Part shown: piece by piece, positions 7,910-16,352 of the stretch
How positions within the stretch are numbered: position 1 is the first letter of the stretch
Layout of the letters: each line of letters begins with the position of its first letter
Source: Clostridium sp. 27_14
GTDB taxonomy: Bacteria; Bacillota; Clostridia; TANB77; CAG-508
DNA: 16,900 nucleotides
Assembly (NCBI GenBank): GCA_001916035.1
Contig: MNRQ01000021.1
Span: 40,319-57,218 of the forward strand
Reading direction: 5' to 3'
Notes under the pieces: generated by a model
The model's database searches: none
What the model was told of the DNA's origin: nothing
What the model saw: the letters and a program-made list of their open reading frames with translations, nothing else
Made by a program: the position numbers and the translations under genes

Positions 7910-9091
7910 GTGAAAAATATAATTACTGCAATAAATAATCCAGAATTAAATAATGAAATAAAAAAAGAAAAAAATTTAAAAATAATAAATAAAGATATAA
8001 TATACAAAGAAGGAATAATAGAAATATTAGAAGAAAAAAAAGAAATTAATCTAATAATTATAAATTATGATCTACCAGGAAAAATAGAAATAGAAGATTT
8101 AGTAAATAAAATAAAAAAAATAAATGAAAAAATAGAGTTAATATTTATATTGGAAAAAGAAGATATAGAAAAAGAACAAAAATTAAAAAAATTAAATATA
8201 AAAAATATATATTATAATAATGAAATAAATAAAGAAAAATTAATACAAATAATAAAAAAAGAAAATAAAAATAAAGAAGAGGAATTACAAAAAGAAATAA
8301 GAGAATTAAAAAAAATAATAGAAGAAAATAAAAAAGAAAACAAATCAAGAAAAATAAAAAACAAAATAGAAAAAAAAGTAGAAAATAAGATAGAAAAAAA
8401 TTTGTTAAAAAAAAGAACTAAAAAAACAGAAAAAAAAGATAATAAAATAAAAAATGCAATAATAATAAATGAAAACGAAAAAAAAGAAGGAAGTTTTATA
8501 ATAAAAAAATTAGCCACAAAAGCAATAAAAAAAAATAAAAAAATATTAATAATAAATATAAATTTAGAAAATAAAATAATCCAAGATATATTTAATAAAA
8601 AAAATATAGAAAAGATAATAGATAAAAAAATAAAATATATAGAAAACTCAAAACAAAAAAATATAAATAAAAAAATAGAAAATGCATTATTTGTAAAAAT
8701 AAACGAAAATATAAAATTGATAACAGGACTAAAATATTATAAAAATAAAAACGAAGAATATTACATAAATAAAATAATAAATATAATACAAAAAAATTCA
8801 AAAAAATATTATTTAATTATAATATATTTTTTAAATAAAAAAGAAAATGTAGAACTAAAAAAAGAATTAAATAAAAAAATAGAAAAAAATATATTTATTA
8901 TATCAAATAATTATATAGAAATAAAAGAATTAAAAAAAGAACTAAGAAAATATAATTTTTTAGAAAACAAAAATACATATATATTTTTAAAAAAAGAAAA
9001 TAATAACAAAAATAACACAATTAATAGTTCTATAATTAAAAATATATTTAAAAAAGAAAAAATAACAACAAAATTAAAAATAATTAAGTAA
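7910..9091 (+). CDS. Degenerate TadZ/CpaE-like (receiver plus ParA/MinD-fold) protein
   Basis: 393 residues, extremely rich in Lys, Ile, Asn and Glu. Residues 1-115 look like an atypical receiver domain: alternating strands with a LIIINYDLPG motif placing Asp54 at the usual phospho-acceptor strand. Residues 115-180 are a charged, probably coiled-coil linker. Residues 182-365 follow the MinD/ParA fold of CpaE/TadZ (AIIINE..., KKILIININLEN, a KYYLIIIYFLN strand, NIFIISNN), but the deviant Walker A lysines and glycines are gone (NENEKKEGSF) and the usual Asp after strand 2 is Asn, so ATP hydrolysis is unlikely. TadZ/CpaE proteins position secretion or pilus machines at a cell pole; by analogy this may place the type IV machine. 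GTG start, with GAAAGGA 12 bases upstream; 21 bases after virB4, so same operon. The assignment rests on pattern only. Confidence 0.55.
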   Translation: MKNIITAINNPELNNEIKKEKNLKIINKDIIYKEGIIEILEEKKEINLIIINYDLPGKIEIEDLVNKIKKINEKIELIFILEKEDIEKEQKLKKLNIKNIYYNNEINKEKLIQIIKKENKNKEEELQKEIRELKKIIEENKKENKSRKIKNKIEKKVENKIEKNLLKKRTKKTEKKDNKIKNAIIINENEKKEGSFIIKKLATKAIKKNKKILIININLENKIIQDIFNKKNIEKIIDKKIKYIENSKQKNINKKIENALFVKINENIKLITGLKYYKNKNEEYYINKIINIIQKNSKKYYLIIIYFLNKKENVELKKELNKKIEKNIFIISNNYIEIKELKKELRKYNFLENKNTYIFLKKENNNKNNTINSSIIKNIFKKEKITTKLKIIK

Positions 9092-9097
9092 AAAAGA

Positions 9098-9153
9098 TAA
9101 TTTATTATTTTTTCTATTAAAAAAATGTAATAAAAATAAATAATAATAAATTA
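9098..9153. repeat. AT-only 12-bp inverted repeat after the TadZ-like gene
   Basis: TAATTTATTATT (9098-9109) and AATAATAAATTA (9142-9153) are perfect complements separated by 32 bases. All A/T, so a weak structure; it may attenuate read-through into the next gene or be chance in this composition. Confidence 0.3.
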
Positions 9154-9192
9154 ATAGTAAAAAAATAAAAAACAGAAAGAAAAGAGGTTTAT

Positions 9193-9909
9193 ATGGAATT
9201 AGAAACAAATAATAAAATAGAAATAAAAAATGATTTATTAAACGAAAAAGATCAAAAAAATTTCTTAGAAACTACTCTAGGAAAAACAATAAATACAGCA
9301 ATTGATATAGGAATAAGGGCAATATTACCAGATTTTATAGATGATCAAGTTATAAATATAAAAAACAATTTATTAAAAAATGGACTAAAAGAAGGAATAA
9401 GTAAAACAATTGATGATACGATTGAAATTGGAAAAAGTACAATAGGAATTGTAACAGGAAATTTTGAAAATATAAATCAAATGCAAACAGCAGTAAAAAC
9501 AGGAGGAATAATTGATGGAATATCCACATTACTAGATAGTGTTATTAATAAAGTACAAAGTAAAGGACTTATAGATTACAATATAGCTAAAACAATAAAA
9601 GATGGAAAAAATATTATATTAAATAATGTAGAAAGCAATATAGAAAAAACATTTACAGATCAAATAAAATCTTCGGAATATACAAACAAATATATAAGCA
9701 ATTGGAAAAACTATTATGAAGAAAAAAATTTCGAAGGAATGGATAGAGAATATAAAAAAATAAAAAAAGAACTTAAAAATTTAATACCAATTGAAAAAAC
9801 AATAAATGAAGCAAGAACAATTGAAAACATACATACTCTTATAAAAAATAATGGACAAAACTTTGATTTACCAAAAGAGGTTTTTGAATTAGCAGAAAAA
9901 TTAAAATAA
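9193..9909 (+). CDS. Conserved-looking soluble protein of unknown function
   Basis: 238 residues, no signal peptide or membrane-spanning segment, mostly helical by appearance. I cannot assign it to a named family. The amino-acid mix is more balanced than in the neighbouring TadZ-like protein, with Gly-containing segments suggesting selected structure (ETTLGKTINTAIDIGIRAILP, then IGIVTGNF and KTGGIIDGISTLLDSVI). The C-terminal half has an amphipathic SNWKNYYEEKNFEGMDREYK region and ends LPKEVFELAEKLK. ATG 9193 follows AAAGAGG by the usual spacing. It lies 101 bases after the secretion block and before the gyrA promoter, so it is probably the last gene of the plus-strand block or separately transcribed. 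A role linked to gyrase or secretion cannot be inferred from sequence. Confidence 0.85.
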   Translation: MELETNNKIEIKNDLLNEKDQKNFLETTLGKTINTAIDIGIRAILPDFIDDQVINIKNNLLKNGLKEGISKTIDDTIEIGKSTIGIVTGNFENINQMQTAVKTGGIIDGISTLLDSVINKVQSKGLIDYNIAKTIKDGKNIILNNVESNIEKTFTDQIKSSEYTNKYISNWKNYYEEKNFEGMDREYKKIKKELKNLIPIEKTINEARTIENIHTLIKNNGQNFDLPKEVFELAEKLK

Positions 9910-9994
9910 AAAATATAAAAAATATAAAAAATTATTAAAATAATAAATAAAAGTTAAAGATATGTTAGAAGTAATAAAATTAGTTTACCCAAAA

Positions 9995-10029
9995 AAAGTA
10001 CTAGTTAGTAATTAATAAATTAGTACTTT
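9995..10029. terminator. Hairpin between the unknown gene and the gyrA promoter
   Basis: AAAGTACTA (9995-10003) and TAGTACTTT (10021-10029) form a perfect 9-bp stem with a 17-base loop. The plus strand continues TTTACTTTT, a weak terminator for the preceding gene; the minus strand has a better T run. The rest of 9910-10314 holds the gyrA promoter and leader and no gene. Confidence 0.45.
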
Positions 10030-10103
10030 ACTTTTAACTAAAAAATCTAATACAAAATATAATAAAAATGTTAGGGAATAAAGAAATTTAAATTGAAAAT
10101 TGC

Positions 10104-10132
10104 TTGCAAAATTCCATTTGTTTTAGTATAAT
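10104..10132 (+). promoter_or_regulatory. gyrA promoter
   Basis: TTGCAA at 10104-10109, a 17-base spacer, and a perfect TATAAT at 10127-10132. Transcription would start near 10139, giving a 5' leader of about 175 bases before gyrA. The leader contains the hairpin AAAGATA-ATTA-TATCTTT (10170-10187). Confidence 0.82.
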
Positions 10133-10314
10133 ACACATATAGGAAACTAAGCAAAATAGGGAAAAGTTGAAAGATAATTATATCTTTGATACAAAAATTA
10201 TTAACAAAACATAATAGAAAAAATTATAAAAACAAAATTTCTATATAATAAAACTTAAAAGAAATAATTATTTTTTAACTAGATTTAAACCTTAAGGAAG
10301 GAATGAGATAAAAC

Positions 10315-12768
10315 ATGGAAGAAAGACAAGAAAGACGAGACGGAAAAATCATAGAAAGAGACATTGAAAAAGAAATGAGAACAGCCTATATCGACTATGC
10401 CATGAGCGTTATTGTATCACGTGCATTACCAGATGTAAGAGATGGGTTAAAACCAGTACATAGAAGAATCCTATATTCTATGCACGAAGATGGAATTACA
10501 GCAGATAAAGCATACCGTAAATGTGCCAATACAGTAGGATCCGTATTAGGAAGATACCATCCACACGGGGATAGTTCAGTATATGACGCAATGGTTAGAC
10601 TAGCACAAGATTTCACAATGAGATATCCATTAATAGATGGACATGGAAACTTCGGATCTGTAGATGGTGATGGAGCAGCAGCCATGAGGTACACAGAAGC
10701 AAGAATGGCAAAAATATCAGAATATATGTTAACAGATATTGAAAAAAATACAGTAGACTTTATGCCAAACTATGATGACAGATTACAAGAACCAACAGTA
10801 TTACCAGCAAGAATACCAGAATTATTAGTAAATGGATCATCAGGAATAGCCGTAGGTATGGCAACAAATATACCACCACATAATTTAAAAGAAGTAATAG
10901 ATGGAATTATAAAAATAATAGATGATGACAATGTAACAGACGAAGATCTAATGCAAATTATAAAAGGACCAGACTTTCCAACTGGAGCAACAATCATGGG
11001 AACAGAAGGAATAAGACAAGCATACAAAACAGGAAGAGGAAAAGTCCTAATGAGAGCAGAAGCAGAAATAGAAGAAATGAGTGGAAATAGACAAAAAATA
11101 ATAGTAACATCATTACCATATCAAGTAAACAAAGCAAAATTAGTAAAAACAATATCAGACTTAACAAAAGAGAAAAAAATAGAAGGTATATCAGAAGTAA
11201 GAGATGAATCAGACAGAAAAGAAAAAACAAGAGTAGTAATAGAACTAAAAAGAGACGCAAATGCACAAGTAGTATTAAATCAATTATATAAACATACACA
11301 AATGCAAGAAACATTTGGAATAATAATGTTAGCATTAGTAAATGGAGTTCCAAAAATATTAACATTAAGACAAATATTAGATTGCTATATAGAACATAGA
11401 AAAGAAGTAATATTAAGAAGGACACAATTTGATTTAGACAAAGCATTAGCAAGAGCACACATTTTAGAAGGATTAAAAATAGCACTAGACAATATAGATG
11501 AAGTTATAGAAATAATACGTTCATCTTATGATGATGCCAAAGAAAGATTAATGAAAAGATTTGGTTTATCAGATATACAAGCACAATCAATTCTAGATAT
11601 GAGATTAAAAACACTATCAGGATTACAAAGAGAAAAAATTGAAAATGAATATAACGAATTAATGCAACTAATAGCACATTTAAGAGACATTTTAGCAAGT
11701 GAAAAATTAGTGTTTGATATAATAAAAGAAGAACTAATAGAAATAAAAACAAAATTCGGAGACGATAGACTAACAAAAATAATACCTGCAGAAGGAGAAT
11801 TTTTAGTTGAAGACTTAATAAAAGAAGAACAAACAGTTATAGCACTAACACATTTTGGATATATAAAAAGAATGCCAATAGATACATATAAGAGTCAAAA
11901 ACGTGGAGGAAAAGGAATAACAGGAATAGCAACAAGAGCTGAAGATTTTGTAAAGAAAATATTTATAGCATCAACACATGATACAATATTATTCTTCTCA
12001 AATAAAGGAAAGCTATATAAACTAAGAGGATATGAAATACCAGAAGCAGGAAGAACAGCAAAAGGAACAGCAATAGTAAATCTATTAAGTTTAGACCCAG
12101 GAGAAAAAATATCAGCAGTAATACCAATACAAAACTTCGCAGAAGGCAAATATCTATTAATGGGAACAAAAAGAGGATTGATAAAAAAGACAGCATTAAC
12201 AGAATATAATTCAAGCAAAAAAACAGGACTACAAGGAATAACATTAAAAGAAGACGATGAATTAATAGCTGTAAGATTAACAGATGGAGAAGACAATGTA
12301 GTACTAGTTACAAGAAATGGGTTATGTATAACATTTGATGAAAAAGATGTACGTCCTATTGGAAGAACATCACAAGGAGTTCTAGGAATTAGAGTAGAAA
12401 GTGATGATGAAGTAATAGGAATGGAATCAATAATAAGAGGAGGAAAAGCAACATTGCTTGCAATAACTGAAAACGGATTCGGAAAACGTACAGAATTAGA
12501 CGAATACAGAGTACAGCTAAGAGGAGGAAAAGGTGTAGTAACATACAAAATTACTCCAAAAACAGGAAAAATAGTAGGCGTAAGAATAGCAAATGATGAT
12601 GAAGATGTAATGCTAATTACAGATACAGGAACAATAATAAGAATAAAAGTTAAAGACATTAGTGTATTAGGAAGAGCAACACAGGGAGTTACATTAATGA
12701 GAACATCAGATGGAGGAAAAGTTGTAAGTATAGAGACATTAACACCAGAAATGCAAGAAGAAGAATAA
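10315..12768 (+). CDS. gyrA: DNA gyrase subunit A
   Basis: DNA cleavage and re-joining subunit of gyrase. 817 residues, the full usual length. Features in order: N-terminal AYIDYAMSVIVSRALPDVRDGLKPVHRR; quinolone-resistance region HPHGDSSVYDAMVRLAQ with the drug-sensitive-type Ser87 and Asp91 (E. coli 83 and 87 equivalents); catalytic Tyr126 in AAAMRYTEARM; and a gyrase-specific GyrA box QKRGGKG at about 527-533, which distinguishes it from ParC. The C-terminal domain then shows six-bladed beta-pinwheel repeats, including RTAKGTAIVNLL, GRTSQGVLGIR, LRGGKGVVTYKI and GRATQGVTLMR. ATG 10315 is preceded by AAGGAAGGA. It has its own promoter and long leader, is separated from gyrB by about 5.9 kb, and converges on the minus-strand helicase loader gene. 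Confidence 0.99.
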   Translation: MEERQERRDGKIIERDIEKEMRTAYIDYAMSVIVSRALPDVRDGLKPVHRRILYSMHEDGITADKAYRKCANTVGSVLGRYHPHGDSSVYDAMVRLAQDFTMRYPLIDGHGNFGSVDGDGAAAMRYTEARMAKISEYMLTDIEKNTVDFMPNYDDRLQEPTVLPARIPELLVNGSSGIAVGMATNIPPHNLKEVIDGIIKIIDDDNVTDEDLMQIIKGPDFPTGATIMGTEGIRQAYKTGRGKVLMRAEAEIEEMSGNRQKIIVTSLPYQVNKAKLVKTISDLTKEKKIEGISEVRDESDRKEKTRVVIELKRDANAQVVLNQLYKHTQMQETFGIIMLALVNGVPKILTLRQILDCYIEHRKEVILRRTQFDLDKALARAHILEGLKIALDNIDEVIEIIRSSYDDAKERLMKRFGLSDIQAQSILDMRLKTLSGLQREKIENEYNELMQLIAHLRDILASEKLVFDIIKEELIEIKTKFGDDRLTKIIPAEGEFLVEDLIKEEQTVIALTHFGYIKRMPIDTYKSQKRGGKGITGIATRAEDFVKKIFIASTHDTILFFSNKGKLYKLRGYEIPEAGRTAKGTAIVNLLSLDPGEKISAVIPIQNFAEGKYLLMGTKRGLIKKTALTEYNSSKKTGLQGITLKEDDELIAVRLTDGEDNVVLVTRNGLCITFDEKDVRPIGRTSQGVLGIRVESDDEVIGMESIIRGGKATLLAITENGFGKRTELDEYRVQLRGGKGVVTYKITPKTGKIVGVRIANDDEDVMLITDTGTIIRIKVKDISVLGRATQGVTLMRTSDGGKVVSIETLTPEMQEEE

Positions 12769-12847
12769 AAAAAGTGCTTAGTTACAAAGTAAATTTTATA
12801 TTAAGAAAAACAAGCATTTATATGCAACAAAAAAGTTTATAAAAATA

Positions 12848-12889
12848 AAGTATAATAATAAAGTTATGTATAACTTTATTATTATACTT
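12848..12889. terminator. Long perfect hairpin in the gyrA/dnaC convergent gap
   Basis: Twenty bases from 12848 are exactly complementary to 12870-12889, giving a 19-bp stem with a UGUA loop. The minus strand continues TTTATTTTTATAAA, so it best terminates transcription coming from the helicase loader gene, but it may work both ways. Confidence 0.6.
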
Positions 12890-12897
12890 ATATAACA

Positions 12898-12934
12898 AAA
12901 ACAAAACATTAAATTAATAATGCTTTGTTTTTTT
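12898..12934 (+). terminator. Rho-independent terminator after gyrA
   Basis: AAAACAAAACATTA (12898-12911) pairs with TAATGCTTTGTTTT (12918-12931) with one A-C mismatch and a 6-base loop; the T run continues to 12934. The minus-strand copy is followed by another T-rich stretch, so it is probably bidirectional. Confidence 0.75.
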
Positions 12935-12985
12935 GTGGTATTCTCATAAATATTTAGTTAGTACCTTTTTCATAAACATGATAAA

Positions 12986-14000
12986 TTATCTATTTTTTAA
13001 TCTTAAATCTTCACCAAAGAAATAATAAATATCATAATAACCAGCAATCCTAGAACCAATTCTATCTTGATAAATAGAAAAAATATCATTCATATTCAAA
13101 TTAGTAGAAATAATAGTTTTCGTAATATGATTATTAAGATTCAAAATACGAGTATTAATAATAGTAAAAAGTTCACTTAATTTTAAAGAATTAATAGACT
13201 CAGTACCTAAATCATCAATTATCAATAAATCAGACTCAAGAACAGATTGTAATACATCATCTTTAGAATTTTTAGACTTACCAAATTTAAAATCTATTAC
13301 GCTTTCAAGCAATACAGGAGCAGTTTGATATAAAACAGTCTTCCCTTTTTTTATTAATTCAGAAGCAATACAGTTCGACATAAAAGTTTTACCGTAAACC
13401 AGTAGCACCTGTAAACAAAAGATTTTTTGAATCAGAATTATCAAAATTTTTAATAAATTCAATTGACTTGTTTTTTATATTTTGAATGTTTTTTCTAGGT
13501 GAAATATTAAACTTATATTTTGATAAATCAACTTCATCAGAAAAAAATGAATCATTAAAATTTTCAAAATTTTCTTTTTTTAAATTATACATATTAGATT
13601 TATTAAAAGAAATATTTAAAAGTTTCTGCTTTAAACAAGAACACATAGAAGTCTTAAAATTTTCATCAGTAACAAACCCAGTATCATTGCAAAGTTTACA
13701 TTCATAAAAAGGCTCAAAATAATCTTTAGAATAACCATTTTTTATCAAAATAAATTCTTTTTCATCTTTTAAATCCTTAATTTTTTTGTTCAAATCATTC
13801 AAATAAAAATCTTTTTTTTCAGGGGAAAACAAAATACTTTTAGCACTCTGAATTCCCAAAGAATTAAGTTCTGTATCAATTTCTAATAATCGAGGAATAA
13901 GTTTATAAATAAGATCTTTTCTTCTTTCCAAATCCAATTCAGCATTTAATTTTTTACGTTCATAATCTCTCAAAAGAGAATTTAAAATATCATTTGTCAT
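12986..14000 (-). pseudogene. DnaC/DnaI-type helicase loader with a +1 frameshift in Walker A
   Basis: AAA+ protein that loads the replicative helicase at the origin. Two overlapping frames together make one ~337-residue loader. The N-terminal part has a helical segment and the DnaI-type zinc site (Cys101, Cys104, Cys120, Cys122). It then reads NLLFTGATGL and stops, after one extra base near 13394 (GGT TTA C GGT AAA ACT on the coding strand). In the +1 frame the protein resumes exactly as GKTFMSNCIASEL, completing Walker A, followed by Walker B DLLIIDDLG, sensor ISTNLNMND and the arginine-finger region SRIAGYYDIYYFFGEDLR. Start ATG 13998-14000 overlaps the end of the dnaD-domain gene by 11 bases, a coupled operon. 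Either an assembly or sequencing error, a recent mutation, or a recoding site; everything else in the gene looks intact. Confidence 0.92.
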
Positions 14001-14982
14001 CTATATCTCCTTTTTGCATACCAATATTTGCATATAAAAAATCTAAATTATTATATTCACGTTGTTCATGATTAGCTTTAGTAACTTTAGCCTTTAAATC
14101 TTTAGTATCTCTAATTTGTTTTTTACGTTGTTCCAAAAAAGCCTCTATCTCATCAGGAGATTTCAAGTTTCTATCATGCCAATCAGTTATAATATTATTA
14201 ATATAATCAAAAGTAGGATTTTGTTTTGAAGTTGTTTTCTTTAAAGCAATTTCAATAATATTCATATCATATCCAAAATCTAACACCCAATTCTCTATAT
14301 AGGCTTCTTCATATTGTGTTAAACCAGAATGTTTTCCAAGTTTTTTAGCGATATCACGTTTTATTGAATTTAATTTTTCACGTTTTTGATAATATACATC
14401 TAAATCAGTCCAAGTATGAATTTTACTACTACCCCAAGCCTCTGCAACAGTTTGAACATAATTTTTATGTAATGCAGAACGATTATAACAATAATCAAAA
14501 AGAGCAATCATAACTTGATCATCAAAATTATACTTAGAAAACCATAAATCTATATCATTATACCATGAAGGTCCCATAATTCCTTGAAAATACATATTAT
14601 TAATATGATCAATAGCTTTAGCACGTTGTTTATTTTTTGAAGTTTTTTCAATGGTTTCCTTAGAAGGAGTTAAATTAGGTTTATACAATTTATTAAGAGT
14701 AGATTCCTGCAAATCAACAATAACAAAACCAGAATTTTTTTTTACAATAAGCTCTTGCTTTTCTAAAAATTTAACCCCATCAGTAATAGTCTTAATTGGA
14801 AGATTAAGTTTTTTAGACAAATCATTTATCTTAATATCTTTTCCATATTTAGATAAAAAAATCATATACATATAAATTTTTAAAAAATCCCCTGGAATTT
14901 GAGATAAATGTTCAGCAAAAAAAATATCTGGAATCATTGTTTCAGAAAACAATAAAGCCTTTTCTTTTTGTTCTAATTTCAT
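13990..14982 (-). CDS. DnaD-domain primosome/replication initiation protein
   Basis: 330 residues. In Firmicutes, DnaD and DnaB remodel origin DNA and recruit the helicase loader and DnaC helicase. The N-terminal third is a winged-helix-type domain (KIYMYMIFLSKYGKDIKINDLSKKL..., then a LEKQELIVKK wing). Two DnaD/DnaB homology-2 segments follow: one ending NYVQTVAEAW, the second ending in the diagnostic YINNIITDW (about residues 257-265). The C-terminus is charged (EQRKKQIRDTKDLK). ATG 14980-14982 lies behind GAAAGAGGGG. It has its own promoter flanked by a perfect inverted repeat and overlaps the helicase loader gene, with which it must act. Numbering as dnaD or dnaB cannot be decided from this sequence. 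Confidence 0.92.
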   Translation of the reverse strand: MKLEQKEKALLFSETMIPDIFFAEHLSQIPGDFLKIYMYMIFLSKYGKDIKINDLSKKLNLPIKTITDGVKFLEKQELIVKKNSGFVIVDLQESTLNKLYKPNLTPSKETIEKTSKNKQRAKAIDHINNMYFQGIMGPSWYNDIDLWFSKYNFDDQVMIALFDYCYNRSALHKNYVQTVAEAWGSSKIHTWTDLDVYYQKREKLNSIKRDIAKKLGKHSGLTQYEEAYIENWVLDFGYDMNIIEIALKKTTSKQNPTFDYINNIITDWHDRNLKSPDEIEAFLEQRKKQIRDTKDLKAKVTKANHEQREYNNLDFLYANIGMQKGDIDDK

Positions 14983-14991
14983 AATGAATCC

Positions 14992-15054
14992 CCTCTTTCA
15001 TATGTTGTGAATAGATTATATCCTTTTTATATAAAAAATTCAATATGAAAGAGG
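14992..15054 (-). promoter_or_regulatory. Promoter of the dnaD-dnaC operon, flanked by a perfect inverted repeat
   Basis: On the minus strand: TTGAAT (15043-15038), 17-base spacer, TATAAT (15020-15015), then the ribosome binding site. The arms CCTCTTTCATAT (14992-15003 as written on the plus strand) and ATATGAAAGAGG (15043-15054) are perfectly complementary over 12 bases. One arm abuts the -35 box from upstream; the other contains the ribosome binding site downstream of the start of transcription. This is the arrangement of an operator pair, though the regulator is unknown. Confidence 0.75.
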
Positions 15055-15097
15055 TAAAATTAAAAAAAATTTAAAAAAATCAATTTAAAATACAATA

Positions 15098-15418
15098 TTA
15101 TAATTTTTTATTATAATTCGAAAAATATCTAAAATAATTTTTTGAGTACAAATACAATTTTTGTTTAAAAATAAAAGAAATTAAATATCTTAAAACATAA
15201 ATAAAATTTTCACCATTAAGACCAACAAAACTAATTAATAAAAAAGGAAAGCATAATATTATAAATAAGAAAATTTTGAAATGAAGACTTTTAAAAAATA
15301 AATTAATAATTAAAAAAATTATACTATCCCAAATTATGTTCAAAAAAATAGTAGGATAATCTATAAAACCCAAAAATTTATTTTTAAAATTATAATTTTT
15401 TGGAAAAATAAAATTCAT
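15098..15418 (-). CDS. PrgI-family (VirB3-like) type IV secretion membrane protein
   Basis: 106 residues with the family's layout: an N-terminal cytoplasmic IFPKNYNFKNKFLGF, two closely spaced membrane segments (about residues 22-43 and 48-66), and a C-terminal cytoplasmic part with the characteristic NGENFIYVLRYLISFIFKQK.YLY. PrgI/VirB3-like proteins sit at the inner membrane and partner VirB4; in many Gram-positive systems prgI lies just before virB4, whereas here virB4 is about 9 kb away on the other strand. ATG 15416-15418 follows GGAG with good spacing. A weak AT hairpin (ATTATAA/TTATAAT, 15097-15117) overlaps the stop codon and may end the operon. The 58-base gap upstream to the VirB6-like gene implies co-transcription. 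Confidence 0.82.
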   Translation of the reverse strand: MNFIFPKNYNFKNKFLGFIDYPTIFLNIIWDSIIFLIINLFFKSLHFKIFLFIILCFPFLLISFVGLNGENFIYVLRYLISFIFKQKLYLYSKNYFRYFSNYNKKL

Positions 15419-15476
15419 AACATCTCCTCTCTAAAAATAAAATAAAAAATAATAATAATAAAATAAATAATAAGAA

Positions 15477-16352
15477 TCATCTTTTAAAAGACATAAAGTT
15501 ATTAACACCCTGTGAAATATTTGTGGAAACGCCACCAACAAAATCGCGAACAAAAGAATTTACTTGCAATAATGCATAAATTCCACCAATATAAATAAAT
15601 TTAGTAAATAAATTAGCAGAATCATATTTCATAGAAAATAAAATCAACAAAACAAAAGAAACAATTATTTGAATAAATAAAAGAGAAAACAAATTTCTAG
15701 ACCAAGCCTTAAAAAACCAAGATAAAGAAGAAGACGCTTTAGATAAAATAGCAAATGGAGCTATTAGAATAAATATTTTAATTAAAATATATCGTAAAGA
15801 ATAAGAAAAAACTAAACCAAGTAAAGAGATTGACATAGTAGTCTTTAATAAACCATCAAGGGAAAAAATATTTAGTGAAGAATTATCAATAGAAACACTA
15901 TTATTAATAATAGAAATTAATTCAGAAAAACATATAGATTTTCCAAAAAGTTGATTTCCAAGATCTCTTATTGCCAAAGTAATATAAGAATTAATATTTA
16001 AAATTTGTTCCAATAAAAAATAAGAAAAATTCATACATAATCCATAAATAATTAATTTAAAAATAAAAGAAAAAGGTTTTTCAGATTCCATATATGTAAT
16101 ATGAGAAATAAAATATTTAATTGCAAAATATAATAAAATAGCAAGTAATAAAGAATTTGCAATTAATAAAATTCCATTTGAAGTAGAAGTACCAAAAATT
16201 TTCGAAAAATAATTATCATGCAAAATATCAGAACTTACAAAAGTTAAATCATCTAATATGCCATATAAACGATTATCAATAGAACTTAATAAAGTTTCAA
16301 AAATATAATTAATAGTATTTAATATAGTTTGGGTAACATTTGATTGTTCCAA
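15477..16352 (-). CDS. VirB6/TrbL-like polytopic type IV secretion channel protein
   Basis: VirB6-type proteins form the inner-membrane channel core. The 291-residue protein has a soluble N-terminus (about 50 residues) and five to six membrane segments: NGILLIANSLLLAILLYFAIKYF region, FKLIIYGLCMNFSYFLL, a long TTMSISLLGLVFSYSLRYILIKIF region, the FSLLFIQIIVSFVLLILF region, and FIYIGGIYALLQV. The C-terminal FVGGVSTNISQGVN is a Gly-rich tail. I chose TTG 16350-16352: a strong AGAAAGGAGG lies 5 bases upstream, whereas the earlier in-frame ATG at 16368-16370 lies within and before that ribosome site. The gene sits 92 bases after the pilin and 58 bases before the PrgI-like gene. The family assignment comes from topology and neighbours as much as from sequence. 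Confidence 0.82.
   Translation of the reverse strand: MEQSNVTQTILNTINYIFETLLSSIDNRLYGILDDLTFVSSDILHDNYFSKIFGTSTSNGILLIANSLLLAILLYFAIKYFISHITYMESEKPFSFIFKLIIYGLCMNFSYFLLEQILNINSYITLAIRDLGNQLFGKSICFSELISIINNSVSIDNSSLNIFSLDGLLKTTMSISLLGLVFSYSLRYILIKIFILIAPFAILSKASSSLSWFFKAWSRNLFSLLFIQIIVSFVLLILFSMKYDSANLFTKFIYIGGIYALLQVNSFVRDFVGGVSTNISQGVNNFMSFKR

Noticed and set aside
9519..9527. DnaA-box-like ATATCCACA within the unknown gene, and TGTGGAAA-type matches in other genes
   Set aside because: One or more mismatches, isolated and within coding sequence; expected by chance.
10303..10311. Two-codon frame ATG AGA TAA just before gyrA
   Set aside because: The ribosome site is only about one base away from that ATG and fits the gyrA ATG acceptably; probably chance.
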